Shown here: in pieces, positions 33,703-37,759 of the stretch
Numbering within the stretch: position 1 is the stretch's first letter
Layout of the letters: each line of letters opens with the position of its first letter
NCBI GenBank assembly: GCA_947037125.1
Contig: CAMQTJ010000017.1
Location: forward strand, 1 to 37,759
DNA from: an uncultured Holdemania sp.
GTDB taxonomy: Bacteria > Bacillota_I > Bacilli_A > Erysipelotrichales > Erysipelotrichaceae
Reading direction: 5' to 3'
Length of the DNA: 37,759 bases
Notes under the pieces: model-generated
What the model was told of the DNA's origin: nothing
The model's input: the letters and a program-made list of their open reading frames with translations, nothing else
The model's database searches: none
Program-made: the position numbers and the translations under genes

Positions 33703-35097
33703 ATGGGTTTAATTAAAGCTTTAACTGGTGCTGTTGGTGGTACCGTAGCCGATCAATGGAAAGAATATTTTTACTGTGATGCCTTAAGCAGTGATGTTTT
33801 AATTTCAAAAGGTGTAAAACAAGTTAGTGGCCGTTCTTCTAATACAAAAGGAAATGACAATATAATTTCTAATGGATCTGGAATTTCTGTTTCTAATGGT
33901 CAATGTGCAATAATTGTCGATCGTGGCGCTGTAACTGAAGTTTGTGCTGAACCTGGTACTTTTATTTATGATAAATCTAGTCAACCATCATTATTTCAAG
34001 GTTCTCTTGGAAAAAGTATTGTAGCAACATTTAAAACTGCAAGTTCACGTTTTCAACATGGTGGTGATACAGGAACAGATCAACGTATTTATTACTTTAA
34101 TATAAAAGAAATAATGGGAAATCGTTATGGTACACCAAGTCCAATTCCTTTTAGAATCGTTGATAATAATATTGGTCTTGATATGGATGCCTCAATTCGT
34201 TGTAATGGTGAATACACGTATAAAATTGTGAACCCAATGCTATTTTATACGAATGTTGCTGGAAATGTTAGTAGTGAATATCGTAAAGAAACTTTAGAAA
34301 GTACTCTTAAAATGGAGCTTTTAGATGCGCTACAACCTGCATTAGCTCAAATTTCAAAATTACAAATTAGATATTCTGAAATAGGTGCACATAAAAGTAA
34401 AGTTTGTGATGAACTAAATATAATATTAGATGAAAAGTGGGCAGAACTTCGTGGTTTAGAACTAGTGTCATTTGGCTTTAATAGTATTACTGCTCCAAAA
34501 GAAATTGAAGATTTGATTGTAGAATTACAAAAAACTAAAGTGTTAACAAATGCGAACATGGCAGCCGCTACTTTAGTGAGCGCTCAAGCAGAAGCTATGA
34601 AAAGCGCTGCAGCAAACGAATCTACAGGACCTATGATGGCCTTTGCGGGTATGAATATGGCTCAAGGAGCTGGTGGAATGAACGCTAGCAACCTATTTAA
34701 TATGGGTGCACAACAAATGCAACAAAATCAAGTGCCAACTAATAGCTGGACTTGTAGTTGTGGTACTAATAATCAGGGTAAATTTTGTGCAGGTTGTGGT
34801 AAACCAATGACACCTGTTGTTTCAAATGACAGTTGGACTTGTAATTGTGGACAATCAAATACTGGTAAATTTTGCAGTAGTTGTGGAAATGGAAAACCTG
34901 CAGCAGTTTTAGGTTGGACGTGTAGTTGTGGGACAATTAATCGTGGTAAATTTTGCGCTGATTGTGGAAATGGAAAACCTGTAGATGCTCCATTATATGT
35001 ATGTGATAAATGTGGATTCGAACCAGTTGATCCTAAAAACCCTCCAAAATTTTGTCCTGAATGTGGCGATACATTTGATCAAAATGATATAAAATAG
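33703..35097 (+). CDS. SPFH-domain protein with four C-terminal zinc ribbons (YdjI-like)
   Basis: The 464-residue protein has an N-terminal SPFH/virion-core-like domain (MGLIKALTGAVGGTVADQWK, EYFYCDALSSDVLISKG). An Ala-rich coiled region (about 280-330) follows, then four zinc ribbons near 347-460 with repeated WTCSCGTNNQGKFCAGCG-type motifs and a final CDKCG/CPECG. B. subtilis YdjI has the SPFH part; the four ribbons make this version longer. AAGGAG precedes the ATG. It precedes homologues of YdjG and YdjH, so it is probably part of a membrane-stress complex, an inference from gene order. Confidence 0.85.
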   Translation: MGLIKALTGAVGGTVADQWKEYFYCDALSSDVLISKGVKQVSGRSSNTKGNDNIISNGSGISVSNGQCAIIVDRGAVTEVCAEPGTFIYDKSSQPSLFQGSLGKSIVATFKTASSRFQHGGDTGTDQRIYYFNIKEIMGNRYGTPSPIPFRIVDNNIGLDMDASIRCNGEYTYKIVNPMLFYTNVAGNVSSEYRKETLESTLKMELLDALQPALAQISKLQIRYSEIGAHKSKVCDELNIILDEKWAELRGLELVSFGFNSITAPKEIEDLIVELQKTKVLTNANMAAATLVSAQAEAMKSAAANESTGPMMAFAGMNMAQGAGGMNASNLFNMGAQQMQQNQVPTNSWTCSCGTNNQGKFCAGCGKPMTPVVSNDSWTCNCGQSNTGKFCSSCGNGKPAAVLGWTCSCGTINRGKFCADCGNGKPVDAPLYVCDKCGFEPVDPKNPPKFCPECGDTFDQNDIK

Positions 35098-35124
35098 TAT
35101 TCAATTATATGAAAGGATAAAAAT

Positions 35125-36213
35125 ATGAGCGATTTAATGGAATATAAATGTCCTAATTGTGGTGGGGTTGTTGAATTTAATATTAACACTCAAGAAATGA
35201 CATGCCCTTATTGTGATTCTACTTTTGAAATAGAATCTTTAAGAAAATATGAAGAAGAATTAGCACTAGAAGCTTTAAAAGAAAAAAAGACGTGGTCAAA
35301 ATATAATGTTGAAGATGGCAGTAATAATTGGCAATATGGTGAAACTGATTCACTTGCAAGCTATGTTTGTGAAAGCTGTGGTGGTGTAATTACAGGTGAT
35401 AAAACAACTGTAGTTACTAAATGTCCATACTGTGAAAATCCTGTTGTTATTACTAATCTATTAGCAGGTGATCTTAGACCTGATTTTGTCATACCTTTTA
35501 AATTTGATAAAAAGCAAGCTCAAGAAAAACTTGTGGAATTTTACAAAGGAAAGTATTTATTACCAAAATTTTTTAGTGAACAAAATAGAATTGACAGTAT
35601 TCAAGGGGTTTATGTACCTTTTTGGTTATTTGATTGTAAGGCACAAACACAGGCAAGATTTAATGCAACTAAAGTAAGAACCTATAGTGATGGAAATTAT
35701 ATGTATACAAAAACTCGTCACTTTAGTGTTTCTAGGGGTGGAGAATTTAAATTCACCCATGTACCAGTAGATGGTTCATTTAAAATGAATGATGCGTATA
35801 TGGAAGCTATTGCTCCTTACGACTATAATCAAATGCTTGATTTTGAAACTGCATATTTATCAGGTTTTGTTGCAGATAAATATGATGTGGAAGCAGATGA
35901 TGTATCTGAAAGAGTTAGTGAGAGAATTAAAAATACTACGGTACAAATTTTACGCCCAAGTGAATATACATCTTGTGTTTTAAATACAGCAAATTTAAAT
36001 CTTGATGAAAGTAATATCAAATACGCTTTATTACCTGTGTGGATGTTGAACACAAAGTATAATGGCGAAATGTACACCTTTGCAATGAATGGACAAACTG
36101 GAAAACTTGTTGGAAAACTTCCAGTAGATAATAACAAAGCGATGACATACTTTGGCTTAATTTGTGGGTCAATATCTGCAATTGCAGCAGCTGTTATCTT
36201 CTTTGTAATATAG
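35125..36213 (+). CDS. Zinc-ribbon membrane protein (YdjG-like)
   Basis: The 362-residue protein has two N-terminal zinc ribbons, CPNCGG with CPYC (9-35) and CESCGG with CPYC (about 89-110). A soluble beta-rich central domain (PFKFDKKQAQEKLVEFYKG, FWLFDCKAQTQ) follows, and a single C-terminal membrane helix (about 343-362, ICGSISAIAAAVIFFV). This matches B. subtilis YdjG and related proteins often labelled 'TFIIB-type zinc ribbon'. It lies 27 bases after the SPFH gene and ten bases ahead of the TPM gene, one operon. AAAGGA supports the start. Confidence 0.85.
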   Translation: MSDLMEYKCPNCGGVVEFNINTQEMTCPYCDSTFEIESLRKYEEELALEALKEKKTWSKYNVEDGSNNWQYGETDSLASYVCESCGGVITGDKTTVVTKCPYCENPVVITNLLAGDLRPDFVIPFKFDKKQAQEKLVEFYKGKYLLPKFFSEQNRIDSIQGVYVPFWLFDCKAQTQARFNATKVRTYSDGNYMYTKTRHFSVSRGGEFKFTHVPVDGSFKMNDAYMEAIAPYDYNQMLDFETAYLSGFVADKYDVEADDVSERVSERIKNTTVQILRPSEYTSCVLNTANLNLDESNIKYALLPVWMLNTKYNGEMYTFAMNGQTGKLVGKLPVDNNKAMTYFGLICGSISAIAAAVIFFVI

Positions 36214-36223
36214 GGGTGCAAAT

Positions 36224-37006
36224 ATGAAAAAATTAACTAAAATATTTCTTAGCTCCATTATTTCAATTATATTATTTTCAAGTTGTGTGATAGCCGAAAC
36301 ATTACCATCAAATGGTAAAAAATATGTAGATGATCAAGATAATATCTTATCTGATAATACAGAAATCAAACTTGAAAAAGAATTAGCACAAATATCACAA
36401 CAATATGATTGTGATATAGTAATTGTAACATTTAAAAATTTCAACGATTATGACTTTATGAGTTTTGTGAATGATTATTATGATCAAAGAGGCTTTGATA
36501 GTGATGGAATAATCTATGCTGTTTCATCAGAACATGGATATGCTCAAGTTAACACACATGGTGTAATTCAAAATTCTATAAGCGATTACGGAACAGATTA
36601 TTTGATAGATGAACTCTTACCTATTTTATCAGATGGTAACTATGATAAAGCAGCCTTAAAATTCATAAATCTTAGTGATCAATTCTTAAAACAAGCAGAA
36701 AATGGATCACCTTATAGTTACGATAATAGGATTGTTACAATTAATCAGAAGTTATTTTATTTATTAATAAGTGTTATTGTATCACTAATTATAGCTTGGT
36801 TAATACTTCACTCAATGAAAAGTGCCATGAATACTGCAAAAGCTGTAGACACTGCGCATGATTTTGTAGATAAAAATAATATTATTACCAGCAATAATAG
36901 TGACACATTTTTGTATAGCACACTTACAAGAGTTCCAATACCGAAAAAAAGTTCGTCAGGCGGCGGTGGCGGTGGTTCACGCGGAGGATCTGGTGGAAGA
37001 TTCTAA
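36224..37006 (+). CDS. TPM-domain membrane protein (YdjH/YgcG-like)
   Basis: The 260-residue protein starts with a signal peptide (MKKLTKIFLSSIISIILF), then a TPM domain (YVDDQDNILSDNTEIKLEKEL, CDIVIVTFKN, YDQRGFDSDGIIYAVSS) outside the membrane, one membrane helix (about 177-195) and a Gly/Ser/Arg-rich tail ending SGGGGGGSRGGSGGRF, which is characteristic of YgcG/YdjH proteins. SSCVIA could be a weak lipobox, but signal peptidase I cleavage is as likely. GGGGTG precedes the ATG, ten bases after the YdjG-like stop. A terminator follows. Confidence 0.88.
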   Translation: MKKLTKIFLSSIISIILFSSCVIAETLPSNGKKYVDDQDNILSDNTEIKLEKELAQISQQYDCDIVIVTFKNFNDYDFMSFVNDYYDQRGFDSDGIIYAVSSEHGYAQVNTHGVIQNSISDYGTDYLIDELLPILSDGNYDKAALKFINLSDQFLKQAENGSPYSYDNRIVTINQKLFYLLISVIVSLIIAWLILHSMKSAMNTAKAVDTAHDFVDKNNIITSNNSDTFLYSTLTRVPIPKKSSSGGGGGGSRGGSGGRF

Positions 37007-37040
37007 AAAAAAGATCATTATGTTGTAATAATATATATAA

Positions 37041-37090
37041 CCCCTTCTAGTTTGATGATATTCATTGGATGAAATGGGGGTTTATTTTTT
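37041..37090 (+). terminator. Terminator of the SPFH operon
   Basis: AACCCC and GGGGTT form the base of a stem with mismatches higher up, followed by TATTTTTTAT. Confidence 0.65.
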
Positions 37091-37162
37091 ATATATTTTA
37101 TTGTATTTATAAGCTAATAATGGTATATTATATCATATTTAATTTATTACTAAGGAGAACTC

Positions 37163-37711
37163 ATGGAAAAATTATCATTTAAAAAATCAATTTATTTAAT
37201 TACATATTCAATTATTTTATTAGTGGTTTTATTTAACTTTAATGTAGTTGTTACAGGATTCAACACTTTATTGGGCATCTTATCACCTTTTTTTATTGGT
37301 CTAACTATAGCTTTTATTGTAAACTTACCATTAAAAAAAATTGAACCATTATTATCGAATAAACTCAAAATGAATCATAAAAGAGTTATATCTATTATTT
37401 TATCATTTTCATTAATTGCATTATTTTTTGGGTCAATTCTATTTTTCTTAATTCCTCAAGTAATGCAAAGCATGGCTACATTAAGTTCACAATTTGATAG
37501 TTATATATTAAATTTTGATAAGTTGGTTATGGATATGGCAACTACATTCAATATTCCATTAGATTTTTGGAATGAATTATTAGTTGAATTTAATAGTTTC
37601 ATAAGTGATTTTATCAATGTTTTATTATCACTTTTCCCTCATCTATTTGATGCAACAATAGGATTTGCGAATGGAGCTGTAAATGTTTTCTTAGGCTTTG
37701 TTTTATCATTT
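37163..37711 (+). CDS. AI-2E/YdbI-family transporter, 3' truncated by adapter
   Basis: AAGGAG precedes the ATG at 37163. The 183 genuine codons start MEKLSFKKSIYLITYSIILL and show the multi-helix pattern of AI-2E/PurR-type (DUF20) permeases, including LLGILSPFFIGLTIAFIVNLPL and FLIPQVMQSMATL. The family is usually near 350-400 residues, so about half is present. The frame stays open through the adapter, adding the artefact residues RSEEHTSELQS and more. Those residues are not part of the protein. Confidence 0.8.
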
Positions 37712-37759
37712 AGATCGGAAGAGCACACGTCTGAACTCCAGTCACTCCGGAGAATCTCG
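37712..37759 (+). other. Illumina TruSeq adapter and index at contig end (artefact)
   Basis: AGATCGGAAGAGC starts at 37712 and the adapter continues exactly to 37745. An eight-base index TCCGGAGA (37746-37753) and the start of the flow-cell arm (ATCTCG, 37754-37759) follow. This is synthetic sequence, not part of the genome. Confidence 0.99.

Noticed and set aside
1-37711. tRNA or rRNA genes
   Set aside because: No cloverleaf or conserved T-loop (GGTTCGAATCC-type) segment and no rRNA-like sequence was found by eye.
37712-37759. C-terminal continuation of the AI-2E-family protein
   Set aside because: The bases are sequencing adapter and index.

Overview
The window is a very AT-rich, low-GC Gram-positive type of chromosome segment. 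Genes have strong AGGAGG-type ribosome binding sites, sigma-A-like promoters and hairpin-plus-T-run terminators, and tryptophan is TGG in the intact genes, so the standard code applies. Gene content fits an anaerobic gut-type Firmicute, possibly of the Erysipelotrichia/Clostridia kind; that placement is inference. The right end is not biological: the last 48 bases (37712-37759) are Illumina TruSeq adapter plus index, so the true sequence stops inside a membrane-protein gene.

Region 1 (1-2120) is an accessory scrap zone: the tail of an acidic Cys-containing protein, then an intact YafQ/DinJ-type toxin-antitoxin pair lying between the two remnants of a decayed AlbA/ATP-binding regulator gene. 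Region 2 (2271-7289) is one compact operon: a LanF/LanE/LanG-type lantibiotic-protection ABC transporter (with the E-loop of LanF), an unrecognised lipoprotein, and an OmpR-type response regulator with its histidine kinase. Region 3 (7454-13207) is a second peptide-sensing-like unit: a LytTR response regulator, a six-helix GHKL kinase and a two-gene ABC exporter. The exporter promoter carries two direct repeats exactly 21 bp apart, the arrangement LytTR regulators bind. Region 4 (13530-14318) encodes an XRE regulator fused to a long repeat with glycine at every fifth residue.

Region 5 (14440-17740) is a graveyard: DUF6431-like, AAA/DUF4143 and CynX-like transporter pseudogenes. Small accessory genes follow (hypothetical protein, GNAT acetyltransferase, SRPBCC protein, intact AAA/DUF4143 ATPase). 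The ATPase promoter is abutted by a 23-bp tandem repeat array.

Region 6 (21334-24446, minus strand) is a selenium operon: selD, yedF, a cysteine-desulfurase-like enzyme and DUF3343. No selA or selB is present, which fits the selenium-cofactor (SDMH-type) trait rather than proven selenocysteine insertion. A second tandem array (seven copies, 20-21 bp) separates it from a core block: HD phosphohydrolase, M32 carboxypeptidase, DUF4438, ispF (minus), then PfkB-like kinase, CCA-adding enzyme, HIT protein and MFS transporter (plus).

Region 7 (33703-37006) is a three-gene envelope-stress-like module matching B. subtilis ydjI, ydjG and ydjH, without pspA in view, followed by a truncated AI-2E-family transporter gene that reads into the adapter.
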